A DNA stretch of 64,000 nt from Psychrobacillus sp048572895 (GCF_048572895.1 NZ_CP183878.1:3534001-3598000); one strand, 5' to 3'; counted from the first letter of the stretch, positions 8,481-17,380 are shown. The notes: generated by a model from the sequence alone, not told the origin. Translations and numbers: made by a program.

Positions 8481-9194
8481 TTAATTGTTTGTAGGCTCTT
8501 CCTCCTCTTCTTTTAAAAATAAGAGTGCAGTGCTAAACCAATCTTCGCAGTCCTCACTATAGCAAATATGGTGTTTCCCTAATTCCGAATAGACGATTTC
8601 CTTTTTCAAAGAACCAATTTCATCATATATAAACTGGGCAGTTGCATAAGGTACAATGCCATCTTTTTTGCCTTGAACTATATAGACTGGTACTGTAATT
8701 TGACCATAATAAGGCTGAACTATACGCACTAATCGTATAAATTCTAACGTCGCAGGAATTGGAGTTCCTTTTACTTTATAACTATATTGCTTATATAAAG
8801 AGTTTTCCTCAAGCTTACCGACAACTGCTTCTTTTGCTATATCCTTTATATCTTGTAAAAGCTGGGCTGGATATATATATTTCGCAGCAGCACTCAATAA
8901 TACAAGTTTGTGTATTGGATAACGATTCGCTAAGTACATCGCAATAATTCCACCCATTGAAAATCCCACAAGAATTACACGGTCAACTTCATTTTGCAGT
9001 TGTCTAAGGGATTGTTCTGCAGTCATCATCCACGATTCTGCCGTTGCATTTCTTAACTCCAACGTTTCGCCATGACCAGGTAACGTAGGAACAACAATTT
9101 TCCAGTCTGTATGTGCTTGCAAATAGTCAACAAATGGTTGAATCTCATATGATCCACCTGTAAAACCATGAATACCCAATACTCCTGTTTTCAT
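8481..9194 (-). CDS. alpha/beta-hydrolase, carboxylesterase (Est30-like)
   Basis: The 237-residue soluble hydrolase has an oxyanion-loop motif LGIHGFTGG near the N-terminus, the nucleophile elbow GFSMGG and a late Asp/His pair (GKKDGIVP and KHHICYSEDC), the layout of the small carboxylesterase family of Geobacillus Est30. It probably cleaves short-chain esters. The ATG at 9194 follows GGGAGTAGGGACA. The first 13 codons of the longer frame overlap murF and are rejected. It is the last gene of the ddl-murF transcript, 19 bp after murF. Confidence 0.88.
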   Translation of the reverse strand: MKTGVLGIHGFTGGSYEIQPFVDYLQAHTDWKIVVPTLPGHGETLELRNATAESWMMTAEQSLRQLQNEVDRVILVGFSMGGIIAMYLANRYPIHKLVLLSAAAKYIYPAQLLQDIKDIAKEAVVGKLEENSLYKQYSYKVKGTPIPATLEFIRLVRIVQPYYGQITVPVYIVQGKKDGIVPYATAQFIYDEIGSLKKEIVYSELGKHHICYSEDCEDWFSTALLFLKEEEEEPTNN

Positions 9195-9213
9195 TGTCCC
9201 TACTCCCTTCATC

Positions 9214-10584
9214 TTAGTTTTGAAACGGCTCAATAACTCTTTCTAACTTCATTCCCCTTGAGCCCTTCACTAAAACAATTGACCGGTTGTTTATATTATT
9301 TGCTAAAAAGGTGACGAGTTTTTTAGCATCGTCGTTGACCCAAATAAGTTGTTCAGCTGTAAATTGTTCAACTAGCTTTTTATACAGCCACTCCATACGA
9401 GGGCCATATAAACAAACTCCGGCAAAGATCTTGTTTGAAATTGATTCGCTCATCTCTTCATGATATTGCTGCTCGTTGTCTCCAAGCTCGAGCATATCAC
9501 CTAGCACAAGCCACTTTTCTGATTTAATAGATGACTTTTCAATGAAGGAAATTGCCGCACGCATGGAAGTCGGAGCCGCATTATAGGCATCATTGATGAA
9601 AATCGCACCATTATTTCCTTCGATAACCTGCATCCGCATATCAGTCAAAACTATTTCTTTTAACGATTCACGCATCTGCTCTGCAGTCAATCCAACTTCT
9701 TTTCCGATTAACAGTGCAGCAAGTGTATTTTTTACTTGATGCTCACCTAATACAGGGATCGACATTACCTCGTTTAACTCACCCTCTACACGGAAGGTAC
9801 TTCCTTGCTCGGTAAAATTTACTTCTGCAATACGCAAATCATTTTGTTCCTGAACACCAAATGATTTAGTTTTTATATCAGGTGCTTTCTCCACAAAAGG
9901 GCGAAGCAATGGTTCGTCCCCATCATAGAATAATTGACCATCAGCTTCTAATCCTGCAATAATTTCAAATTTCGCTTTTGTAATGCCTTCACGAGAGCCA
10001 AGATCCTGCATATGTGCTTCTCCAATATTGGTAATGACCACGTATTTTGGCTTAGCTAAATTGGATAAAAACTCGATTTCTCCAAATGAGCTCATACCCA
10101 TTTCAAGCACGGCAAACTCAGTATCTTCTTCCAAGGACAAAATTGTTAAAGGTAGACCTAGCTCATTATTAAAGTTACCCTCTGTCTTTTTCACGCGGAA
10201 ATAAGGTGACAGCATACCAGCTACTAAATCTTTTGTTGATGTTTTACCATTAGATCCAGTAATTCCGATAAACACTGACTGCACTTCAGCACGATATGCC
10301 TTTGCCATTTGTTGAAGTGCCTCTTCTCCACTTTCCACAAATAAAAGCGGAACGTCCTCTGGCGGATTCGGTTCATCCTTCAACCAAAGAGATGCCACTG
10401 CTCCTTTGGCAAAAGCATCCCGAACAAATCGATGTCCATTTACTTGTTCTCCCCGAAACGGAATAAACAAATCGCCTGGTTGAATTGTTCTTGTATTTAT
10501 GGAAACTCCCGTAACGACAAGATTATCATCTATTTTCTGTTGTATGTTTAACCATTCTGCTATATGTGATAATGTTCTTTTCAC
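9214..10584 (-). CDS. murF: UDP-N-acetylmuramoyl-tripeptide--D-alanyl-D-alanine ligase
   Basis: MurF adds D-Ala-D-Ala to the UDP-MurNAc-tripeptide, the last cytoplasmic step in making the peptidoglycan pentapeptide. The Mur ligase P-loop GITGSNGKTSTK lies near residue 107. The central-domain motif NNELGLPLT and the C-terminal ligase domain (NDAYNAAPTSM, LGDMLELG) are complete. The GTG at 10584 was chosen because AAGGACGGGAAG precedes it and the protein then begins VKRTLSHIAEW, the normal N-terminus. The start lies 4 bp after the ddl stop. Confidence 0.95.
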   Translation of the reverse strand: MKRTLSHIAEWLNIQQKIDDNLVVTGVSINTRTIQPGDLFIPFRGEQVNGHRFVRDAFAKGAVASLWLKDEPNPPEDVPLLFVESGEEALQQMAKAYRAEVQSVFIGITGSNGKTSTKDLVAGMLSPYFRVKKTEGNFNNELGLPLTILSLEEDTEFAVLEMGMSSFGEIEFLSNLAKPKYVVITNIGEAHMQDLGSREGITKAKFEIIAGLEADGQLFYDGDEPLLRPFVEKAPDIKTKSFGVQEQNDLRIAEVNFTEQGSTFRVEGELNEVMSIPVLGEHQVKNTLAALLIGKEVGLTAEQMRESLKEIVLTDMRMQVIEGNNGAIFINDAYNAAPTSMRAAISFIEKSSIKSEKWLVLGDMLELGDNEQQYHEEMSESISNKIFAGVCLYGPRMEWLYKKLVEQFTAEQLIWVNDDAKKLVTFLANNINNRSIVLVKGSRGMKLERVIEPFQN

Positions 10585-10588
10585 TTGA

Positions 10589-11671
10589 TCACTTCCCGTC
10601 CTTCGAGTGTTCAAGCTGTTGCTTTTCTTCGTGGCGCTCGATCGCCAAGCGGATAAGTTCTTCTATTAGATTCGAATAAGAAAGGCCTGATTCCATCCAA
10701 AGCTTTGGATACATACTAATTGGTGTAAAACCTGGCATTGTATTTACTTCATTGATGATAACTTCATCTTGATCCGTTACAAAAAAGTCTGCCCGAACAA
10801 GACCCGAACAATCCAATACTTTAAACGCTCGAATAGCAGAATCCTCTAACTTCTCTTGAAGTTCACTAGAAATTTTAGCAGGGATTGCGTAATTCGTCGT
10901 GCCGTCCTCATATTTTGCTTCGTAGTCATAGAAATCCTTCGTAGGTAGTACTTCTCCCGCTACGGAGCATCTTGGATCATCATTTCCAAGAACACTCATT
11001 TCAATTTCGCGCGCAAAAATCCCTTGCTCTACAATAATTTTACGGTCATATTTAAAGGCATATTCCACCGCTTTGATAAGCTCTTCTCTATTTGTAACTC
11101 TACTAATCCCTACACTGGAACCAAGATTGGCCGGCTTTACAAACAAAGGCCATTTTAAGCTTTCTTCCATTTTTTGAAGTAAAGCATCCTGATTCTTTTT
11201 CCACTCTTTACTTATGGAATAAACATAAGGAACTTGAGATAAGCCAGCCTGTGCAAATAACTGCTTCATCACTACTTTATCCATTCCTGCAGCAGATGCC
11301 AATACACCATTACCTACGTATGGTAAGTTCAATACTTCTAACAATCCTTGTACCGTTCCATCTTCTCCATTTGGTCCGTGCAAAAGTGGGAAAATCACAT
11401 CTAGCCCGGTTGTATCGTCCCCTTGTTTCGGCAGAAAACTAGATATTGTATTTGGTTGTGTTATTTCATTGCCGAATTGTAAAGATTCCAGTGATTCTAC
11501 TGGTCCAGTTAGCTGCCCTTCTTTTCTCCATTCACCTGTTTTCGTGATAAAAATTGGATACACTTCATATTTATCGAAATTAATCGCTTGTGAAACTGCT
11601 CTTGCAGTAAGTAGTGACACTTCATGCTCTGCAGATTTCCCACCGTATAATAAGCCCACTTTAATTTTCAT
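10589..11671 (-). CDS. ddl: D-alanine--D-alanine ligase
   Basis: This 360-residue ATP-grasp ligase joins two D-Ala. It has the N-terminal GGKSAEHEVS motif, the ATP-binding loop KPANLGSSVGIS and the metal-binding end NEVNTMPGFTP. It uses D-Ala from Alr and feeds MurF, encoded immediately downstream and practically overlapping. The ATG start has GGAGG 11 nt upstream. Length and domains are standard. Confidence 0.96.
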   Translation of the reverse strand: MKIKVGLLYGGKSAEHEVSLLTARAVSQAINFDKYEVYPIFITKTGEWRKEGQLTGPVESLESLQFGNEITQPNTISSFLPKQGDDTTGLDVIFPLLHGPNGEDGTVQGLLEVLNLPYVGNGVLASAAGMDKVVMKQLFAQAGLSQVPYVYSISKEWKKNQDALLQKMEESLKWPLFVKPANLGSSVGISRVTNREELIKAVEYAFKYDRKIIVEQGIFAREIEMSVLGNDDPRCSVAGEVLPTKDFYDYEAKYEDGTTNYAIPAKISSELQEKLEDSAIRAFKVLDCSGLVRADFFVTDQDEVIINEVNTMPGFTPISMYPKLWMESGLSYSNLIEELIRLAIERHEEKQQLEHSKDGK

Positions 11672-11737
11672 TGGTTAAATTACCTCCATGTTTTGGATAC
11701 TATTAGTTTATCACGTACAGCCTCAATAGTTGAGTAT

Positions 11738-12052
11738 TTACCCGAACAATTTAAGGCCCACTACTCCCATGATAATGCAGCTTAAAAAGAACAATTTTTT
11801 TCTGCTTTTTTTCTCTTGAAATACATACATCCCCAGAAGAACGCTCCCTGCAGCACCGATTCCAGTCCATACAGCATAACCAGTGCCAACCGCTATTTCT
11901 TTTAAAGCTAAAGACAATAAGAAAAAACTCAAAGATGCAGAAATCACTGTGAGAATCGTATATTTTATATTTTTGAAGCCATCCGATAACTTCATACAAA
12001 TGACAAAAGCCACTTCAAATACACCAGCAATTATTAATATAAACCACTCCAT
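11738..12052 (-). CDS. SMR-family efflux protein, second subunit of a pair (YkkD/YvdR-like)
   Basis: This 104-residue protein has four transmembrane helices. The membrane glutamate lies in the first helix (IAGVFEVAFVICMK), and the family signature is GTGYAVWTGIGAAG. It overlaps the upstream SMR gene as TAATG with its own GAGGAGG SD, so the two should be made in equal amounts and act as a heterodimer exporting small cationic compounds. Its short C-terminus fits the ykkD-type partner. The substrate cannot be told from sequence. Confidence 0.88.
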   Translation of the reverse strand: MEWFILIIAGVFEVAFVICMKLSDGFKNIKYTILTVISASLSFFLLSLALKEIAVGTGYAVWTGIGAAGSVLLGMYVFQEKKSRKKLFFLSCIIMGVVGLKLFG

Positions 12053-12387
12053 TAGCCTGCCTCCTCTTCATCATCATCTACTAATTTTAGACCGATGATT
12101 CCAAAAAGCAGGACAAATAAAAAGAAGAGTTTTCCAGGACTTACTTCTTCCCCGAACCAAAAAATCCCTACAATAGCCGTGCCTGCTGCTCCTATGCCTG
12201 TGAATATAGCATATGCTGTACCAATCGGAATCGTCTTCATAGCTTTGGCAAACAGGAAAAAACTCACGATTAAAAATATAATCGTTATAATAGAAGGAAC
12301 AAGCTCCGTAAAGCCATGAGCCTCCTTTAAACCAATTGCCCATATTATTTCTGTCAATCCTGCGATGATCAATAAAATCCAAGCCAT
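12052..12387 (-). CDS. SMR-family efflux protein, first subunit of a pair (YkkC/YvdS-like)
   Basis: This 111-residue protein has four transmembrane helices with Glu13 in IAGLTEIIWAIGLK and the signature GTAYAIFTGIGAAG. It has an acidic C-terminal tail (DDDEEEAG), as in the ykkC-type subunit. Only about 60 bp separate it from the preceding terminator, so there is no room for the guanidine-I (ykkC) riboswitch that controls several such pairs. The WAxGLK motif resembles guanidinium exporters of this family, but that assignment is tentative. Confidence 0.88.
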   Translation of the reverse strand: MAWILLIIAGLTEIIWAIGLKEAHGFTELVPSIITIIFLIVSFFLFAKAMKTIPIGTAYAIFTGIGAAGTAIVGIFWFGEEVSPGKLFFLFVLLFGIIGLKLVDDDEEEAG

Positions 12388-12404
12388 CTATTTCACCTCA
12401 TTAC

Positions 12405-12444
12405 ATAATAAACGCCCCTGCCTCTTACTCGTGGCAAAAGCGTT
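12405..12444 (-). terminator. Terminator between the 247-aa protein gene and the SMR pair
   Basis: A 12-bp stem with three G-U pairs (12411-12422 with 12433-12444, loop of 10) is followed on the minus strand by TTATTATG. It partly separates the SMR pair from the upstream gene. Confidence 0.65.
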
Positions 12445-12448
12445 CTAT

Positions 12449-13192
12449 TTATACCTCTATCAAGACATCCACCGGCTTGGCCATATGTAACTTTAAATCC
12501 TCTAAAACTTCATCTGGAAAAATATTCTCTGGGAGAATTCGAATTTCGATACCATAACTCGATTTATCCGTTTTGAACAAAGACATTAACACACCATCTT
12601 CAAAGAGGTCGTTATGCTCTGTTACCTTTTCTGCAGACAATGTTGGTAATATGATATTGTTCTTTTTACGCCAAAAAGCTGTCGACTTAGACTTTTCACT
12701 AATTAGCCCTGTAAAGACATTTGCTACTAAATGAGTGAAATCCTCCATGTCTCGGAAATAAATTTTTGTAATTTTCTCTCCTTCGTCCGATAAATAGACA
12801 AATCTATTTTGTAGGTGATGATAAAACGGTGATCGAAAAGCTTCTTTTTTATGTGCTATGTATAGTAACTCCGCTTGTTCTTGAGGAGAGAGCATATTCA
12901 GTTTTCGCTCATCTTCAAAATCCATGAAGCACAATTCAAATGGTCCTTCAGCAAAATCCTTTATAAAATGGTTGTATTGCTCTGGAACTATAAATTCAAG
13001 CTGAGTATGCATATTAAAAGAAGCATCATCATAACTATGTTTTAGTAACAAAAGAGCGGACAAGTCAGAGAAATTCCTTATAAACTGTTGAACCGTAATC
13101 CCGCTAAACAGAGCAAAATGCTCTACCTCATTTACGTGGACATATAAATGAGTTAAATACTCATCCATATCTCTCACTTCTTTTTTTGCCAC
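12449..13192 (-). CDS. uncharacterised 247-residue soluble protein
   Basis: I do not recognise this family. The protein has no signal peptide or transmembrane segment, is acidic and looks globular, with mixed helices and strands (ALFSGITVQQFIRNFSDL; GIEIRILPENIFPDEVLEDL). The GTG at 13192 was chosen because AAAGGAG sits 8 nt upstream; a second possible start is ATG at 13168. It is a single-gene transcript, divergent from rodA and ending in a good stem-loop. Codon use is like its neighbours, so there is no sign of recent transfer. Confidence 0.75.
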   Translation of the reverse strand: MAKKEVRDMDEYLTHLYVHVNEVEHFALFSGITVQQFIRNFSDLSALLLLKHSYDDASFNMHTQLEFIVPEQYNHFIKDFAEGPFELCFMDFEDERKLNMLSPQEQAELLYIAHKKEAFRSPFYHHLQNRFVYLSDEGEKITKIYFRDMEDFTHLVANVFTGLISEKSKSTAFWRKKNNIILPTLSAEKVTEHNDLFEDGVLMSLFKTDKSSYGIEIRILPENIFPDEVLEDLKLHMAKPVDVLIEV

Positions 13193-13346
13193 TAAAATCA
13201 CTCCTTTATCTGTTCATAATAATAGCATGATTTATACAAGGAAACATCTTTATTCCCTCTCACGTCTCTATTAAACCATCAAGCAAAAAACATTAATATA
13301 CGTTATAATAATGGAATGAAATTTGAAAGAAACATAGGTGACTTAA

Positions 13347-14528
13347 ATGGAGAACAAAAAAGGCTTTGCCGATCGTTTCGATTGGACACTTGCTTTTATT
13401 ATATTATTATTTCTAATCATTAGTTTGTTTGCTATTTCATCAGCGCAAACGACTGGACAATACGGTATTAACTTTATACCTAAACAGCTTGTTTGGTATA
13501 TTATTGGTTCTATTATTATTGGATTTGTCATGTTTTTTGAGCCAGAACAATATAAAAAGTTGTCTTGGTATATTTATGGTATTGGAGTATTTTTACTGAT
13601 TGTACTTTTCCTACTTCCAGATAGTTTAGGTCTAGTAAAACCCATGAATGGTGCAAAGAGTTGGTTTCACTTACCTATAGGTGATATTCAGCCAGCTGAG
13701 TTTATGAAAACTTTTTATATACTGGGACTTGCCCGATTAATAACCATGCATCACGAGAAAAATCTTATTAAAACAGTAAAAACCGATTTAATCTTGCTAG
13801 GTAAAATGGGGGTAACATTAATTGTTCCTCTAGCATTTATCATGACACAACCCGACTTAGGTACTTCATTGGTGTTCCTAGCAATTACTGTAGCCCTTAT
13901 TATAGTTGCTGGAATTACGTGGAAAATAATACTTCCAATCTTTTTAGGCGGTGTAGGAATTGGTGGTCTACTATTATGGATGGCCGTCTATATGCAGGAC
14001 TTTTTAGCTGACAATTTTGGATTTAACCCGTACCAATTCGCACGTATATATTCTTGGTTAGATCCCTATTCTTATGCAAATGATGAAGGAATGCATTTAA
14101 TCACTTCTCTAAATGCAATTGGCTCTGGTGAGATTTTCGGTAAAGGTTATGGAGAACGTATTGTATATGTCCCAGAAAATCACACGGACTTTATATTCGC
14201 TGTTATTGGGGAAGAATACGGTTTCGTAGGAGCAAGTATTGTTGTTAGTTTGTACTTCTTACTTATTTTTCATTTGACGAAAATTACACTTCAGTTAAAG
14301 GATGCTTATAGCACATATGTATGTGCAGGTATTATTGCAATGATTACATTCCATGTATTTGAAAATATTGGCATGACGATTCAGTTATTGCCTATTACAG
14401 GTATACCTCTGCCGTTTATAAGTTATGGTGGTAGTTCGCTCATGGGGAATATGTTAGCCATTGGTTTAGTGTTTAGTATGAAGTTTCATCATCGAACTTA
14501 TATGTTTGCGAAAAACGAAGACGATTGA
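13347..14528 (+). CDS. rodA: RodA, SEDS-family peptidoglycan glycosyltransferase
   Basis: The 393 residues form about ten transmembrane helices. SEDS motifs are clear: GAKSWFHLPIGDIQPAEFMK (the Gln-Pro-Ser/Ala-Glu loop), TQPDLGTS, GSGEIFGKGYG and the C-terminal GIPLPFISYGGSSLMGNM. The length equals B. subtilis RodA. It polymerises glycan during side-wall elongation with a class B penicillin-binding protein. The ATG follows AGGTGACTTAA. It is monocistronic, followed by the repeat-filled gap to 15.3 kb. Confidence 0.9.
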   Translation: MENKKGFADRFDWTLAFIILLFLIISLFAISSAQTTGQYGINFIPKQLVWYIIGSIIIGFVMFFEPEQYKKLSWYIYGIGVFLLIVLFLLPDSLGLVKPMNGAKSWFHLPIGDIQPAEFMKTFYILGLARLITMHHEKNLIKTVKTDLILLGKMGVTLIVPLAFIMTQPDLGTSLVFLAITVALIIVAGITWKIILPIFLGGVGIGGLLLWMAVYMQDFLADNFGFNPYQFARIYSWLDPYSYANDEGMHLITSLNAIGSGEIFGKGYGERIVYVPENHTDFIFAVIGEEYGFVGASIVVSLYFLLIFHLTKITLQLKDAYSTYVCAGIIAMITFHVFENIGMTIQLLPITGIPLPFISYGGSSLMGNMLAIGLVFSMKFHHRTYMFAKNEDD

Positions 14529-14585
14529 TTAGTTAAAGCGTGTGGAGAAAGGGATTTACGCCCAGTCTCTGCAGGCTTTTTTTTA

Positions 14586-14935
14586 CCAGGCAAAAATACG
14601 CCCAGTCCTTTAGATCAAAACCTGTTGCTATCGTTTCCGAAGTGCTTTGGACAGACGTTTTGCTATAGGATTACCGTTTGATTTTTAAAAAGGCTGGTCG
14701 TGACTGCGTCACGACCAGCCTTTTTTTCTTGGTAATCTTATGGCGTTTGCCTGTCCGTCGCCCTTCTACAACTATTAGAAACAGGTTAGAGCGTTTTTGG
14801 ATAACTAGAGAACAGATACTTCTCTATTCATAGAGGGAGCTCACGAAGATACAATTTCGTGAGCTATTTCGCTTCTTATTCGATACATACTAACTATTTT
14901 TCTTTATTTCCACTAGTAAAAGAAAATTAGCTGCC
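14586..14935. repeat. Intergenic nested-hairpin repeat, family A, copy 2
   Basis: Same landmark order as the 6124 copy. The central hairpin is 18 bp (14687-14704 with 14708-14725, loop TGC) and continues into T7, so it can terminate rodA transcription. The arm sequence differs from the other copies outside the GTGAC/GTCAC core but stays perfectly paired. The CCTGTTGCTA arm has drifted from CCTGTTTCTA. The segment after GGATAACTAGAGAA (GGAGCTCACGAAGATACAATTTCGTGAGC) forms a further hairpin. Confidence 0.85.
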
Positions 14936-15059
14936 TCCCTCTATCAACGAATAATAGTATTTCTACTTCATCAGCGATTACCAATCATTTTATCCCTACA
15001 TTAACTTGGGCTAATCTTATGATATAAGCGATATGCTCTGCCAAATCTTATCGCGGAGT
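14936..15059. repeat. Linker shared by the two composite A+B repeats
   Basis: AT-rich noncoding DNA joining family A copy 2 to family B copy 1. Scattered identity (AATAGTAT, ATATAAGCGATA, CTACTCACCTAATTGATTGG at its end) with 27180-27305 shows that the two A+B blocks descend from one longer ancestor. No gene is seen. Confidence 0.5.
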
Positions 15060-15205
15060 ACTACTCACCTAATTGATTGGAGTACAAGGTGGCGACTCCG
15101 GCGAGAATAGCGTTAGATGAAGACCCCGCAGCGAAGCGAGGAGGCTGAGGCAACGCCCGCGGAAAGCGTCCACCTGAAACGGAAATCAGCAGAATTATTC
15201 ATTCT
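15060..15205. repeat. Intergenic GC-rich repeat, family B, copy 1
   Basis: Begins ACTCACCTAATTGATTGG, then AAGGTGGCGACTCC, and ends CCCGCGGAAAGCGTCCACCT followed by ACGGAAATCAGC. AGGTGG and CCACCT are inverted arms, and the inside is palindromic (CCCCGCAGCGAAGCGAGGAGG). GC content is clearly above the surroundings. Similar elements are common between genes in Bacillaceae; the function is not known. The second copy is at 27305. Confidence 0.8.
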
Positions 15206-15263
15206 TTTAAGTTCCATAAACCCAGTATTCATGGGACTTTTTTTATCTTTCTTAATCTTTTAA

Positions 15264-15320
15264 AAAAAGAAGGTGACTCTAACTTCATTTCAAAACGAAG
15301 TGTCAAGTCACCTTCTTTTT
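15264..15320 (-). terminator. Terminator for the 45-aa ORF
   Basis: AAAAAGAAGGTGACT (from 15264) pairs with AGTCACCTTCTTTTT (15306-15320). On the minus strand the stem is followed by the TTTTTTT at 15262-15268. The stop codon of the small gene lies inside the first arm. Confidence 0.8.
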
Positions 15321-15456
15321 AGTTTTGTACATGAGGACTTTGTGCTGGTGGTGCTAAAGCTTTAAGTAGGTCAAGTCTAGATTTCGTCATTGTAACAGTA
15401 ACACCAAGCTTTGAAAGATTACTTACAATTTTCTTCAAATCAACTTCCTTTGCCAT
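15319..15456 (-). CDS. small uncharacterised protein (45 aa)
   Basis: ATG at 15456 follows GAGGTGGATTCA, a good SD, and the 45-residue frame ends exactly in the stem of a strong terminator, so this is very likely a real gene. The product starts MAKEVDLKKIVSNLSKLGV, then VTMTKSRLDLLKALAPPAQ, ending SPHVQN. It looks like a soluble helical peptide with a Pro-rich end. I do not recognise the family. Confidence 0.7.
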   Translation of the reverse strand: MAKEVDLKKIVSNLSKLGVTVTMTKSRLDLLKALAPPAQSPHVQN

Positions 15457-15630
15457 TGAATCCACCTCGTCCTTCTATTTATTAATTACGATTTTCTTTC
15501 AAAAAAGTTTCTTTTTTTAAACTAATTTCTTTATTTTATTATACCACTTTTTACCTAAGTTAAATCTTTCAATTTTGTTACATATATTATGGACTTGTAA
15601 ACCATGCTATTCCCTAAAGGAGTGAATGGT

Positions 15631-16044
15631 TTGAATATCAAAGATGTCATGAGTAAAGAAGTAGTAACTTGCAATCCACAGGACTATGTAAGTGAAGTAG
15701 CAGAACAAATGCGAACACTTGACATTGGCTGTTTACCCGTGGTTAGTAACAAAAAACTAGTTGGAATGATTACGGATCGAGATATCGTGACAAGATCAGT
15801 TGCCAAGGATATGAAAAGTAAAGTGGAGGATGTCATGACCAAGTCTGTAATCTCCGTCTCCCCAGAAGATTCCACATCCGATGCTTCTATTGTTATGGCG
15901 CGCAATCAAGTTCGACGACTTCCCGTATTGGACGATGGTAAGCTCGTAGGCTTTGTTTCCTTAGCGGATTTAGCTTTTCCTTTCCCACATGTCCAAGAAA
16001 TCTCTAATGCTATGGAAAGTATATCCGAACCACGGCAATTCTAA
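15631..16044 (+). CDS. CBS-domain pair protein
   Basis: The 137-residue protein is two CBS domains: DVMSKEVVTCNPQDYVSEVA with GMITDRDIV, then DVMTKSVISVSPEDS with GFVSLADLA. CBS pairs bind adenine nucleotides and act as stand-alone sensors. The TTG at 15631 is the likely start, with AAAGGAG 8 nt upstream; an ATG at 15604 has no SD. It resembles Bacillus YhcV/YkuL-type proteins. Its target is unknown. A strong terminator follows. Confidence 0.88.
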   Translation: MNIKDVMSKEVVTCNPQDYVSEVAEQMRTLDIGCLPVVSNKKLVGMITDRDIVTRSVAKDMKSKVEDVMTKSVISVSPEDSTSDASIVMARNQVRRLPVLDDGKLVGFVSLADLAFPFPHVQEISNAMESISEPRQF

Positions 16045-16052
16045 ACATACGA

Positions 16053-16079
16053 GCTATCCTAAATTAGGATGGCTTTTTA
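16053..16079 (+). terminator. Terminator after the CBS protein gene
   Basis: A 9-bp stem GCTATCCTA/TAGGATGGC with loop AAT is followed by TTTTTATT. Confidence 0.88.
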
Positions 16080-16216
16080 TTATTTTCCGCCGTATTTTTC
16101 AATGGCATTTAGCCCGGTTTCTGTTGTCTTTATATGCTATCCGATTACAGCGTGTCAAACAGGAGAGAAACATGTAATATAGAGTGTAGAAGATTTGCAG
16201 AAAGCAGGTTTTATAC

Positions 16217-17380
16217 ATGAATAAAATAATATTTATATTAATGTCTATCCAATTTTTGGTTTATCTTGGCTTTGGAATTATCATTCCTGTATTGCCAGAG
16301 GTTATTTTAGAGCAAAATTATAATGAAATTCACGTTGGTGGTCTATTGACGGTCTACTCTTTAGCTTCCTTCTTCACTGCTCCATTATGGGGAATGTTAT
16401 CCGATCGCATTGGACGGAAAACGCTTATTTTAGTAGGTTTAGTGGGCTTCAGTTTAAGTTTCTGGTTATTTTCTTTATTTTTTGATTCGCTCTTTATGCT
16501 TTACCTATCTCGTGTAGTTGGCGGGTTATTTTCTGGTGCTTTATACACAGCGGTTACTGGATTTGCTGCTGATTTATCAAATGAAGAGAATCGTAATAAA
16601 TATATGGGATTCCTCGGCATGTCGATTGGTTTAGGGTTTATTTTTGGTCCAGCAATCGGCGGAGTATTAGGGCATATAGACTTGGCACTTCCGTTTACAG
16701 CTTCTGCGATTTTATTGCTCGTTATTTTTGTATATGCTTTAATTATTTTAAAGGAACCAGAACGTACGGGTGAAGCGAATAAACGCGCACTTCTTCCGAA
16801 AGGTGCTGCAAGTCTTTGGAGCTACCGCATTAAATATTTGTTCTTATTTTCGTTCATGGTGACGTTTTTACTAGCAGGTCTTGAGGCTACGTTCCAGTTA
16901 TTCCAAATAGAAAGAATCGAAATTACCCCGCTTCAAATCGGCTATCTATTTATGTTCAGTGGATTTGTCGATGCAGCAATTCAAGGTGGTGTCGTGCGCC
17001 GGATTAAAAATGGCACGGAAACAAAGTGGCTATTATATGCGCAAATTGTTACAGCGGTTGGATTATTCATGACCGTCTTCACTCAAAGTATTTTCTGGGC
17101 AGGACTGTCCCTATGTGTGTTCACCGCAGGAAATGCGTTAGCGCGAACTACAATTGTTTCGCTAACTACGAAAGAATCTGGCGGACGCTATGGTACAGCT
17201 GCCGGGATGTCCTACTCTATGGATAATCTAGGTCGCATTATCGGTCCATTATTATTCGCTTGGCTGTTTACAATGCAACCTGACAATATTTATATGCTAT
17301 CTGGGGTACTTGCAGTTCTTTCTATCGGCTTAATCTTCGCGTATCGAAAGTCAACGAAGTCATTGAAGAATGTTGCGTAG
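16217..17380 (+). CDS. MFS multidrug efflux transporter (DHA1 type)
   Basis: A 387-residue, 12-helix MFS protein. Motif A is GMLSDRIGRKTLI, and the antiporter motif C is seen in GLGFIFGPAIGG near residue 135. Length and motifs match the Bmr/NorA/Tet-like drug/H+ antiporters. The substrate is not predictable. The gene is monocistronic with its own terminator at 17401. The SD is weak (AGCAGG) and 9 nt before the ATG. Confidence 0.88.
   Translation: MNKIIFILMSIQFLVYLGFGIIIPVLPEVILEQNYNEIHVGGLLTVYSLASFFTAPLWGMLSDRIGRKTLILVGLVGFSLSFWLFSLFFDSLFMLYLSRVVGGLFSGALYTAVTGFAADLSNEENRNKYMGFLGMSIGLGFIFGPAIGGVLGHIDLALPFTASAILLLVIFVYALIILKEPERTGEANKRALLPKGAASLWSYRIKYLFLFSFMVTFLLAGLEATFQLFQIERIEITPLQIGYLFMFSGFVDAAIQGGVVRRIKNGTETKWLLYAQIVTAVGLFMTVFTQSIFWAGLSLCVFTAGNALARTTIVSLTTKESGGRYGTAAGMSYSMDNLGRIIGPLLFAWLFTMQPDNIYMLSGVLAVLSIGLIFAYRKSTKSLKNVA

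Noticed and set aside
12388..12448. Guanidine-I (ykkC) riboswitch before the SMR pair.
   Set aside because: Only 60 bp are available, filled by a terminator hairpin; conserved ykkC motifs are absent.
12449..13192. MecA adaptor protein.
   Set aside because: The N-terminus and conserved MecA motifs are missing; similarity is only in acidic composition.
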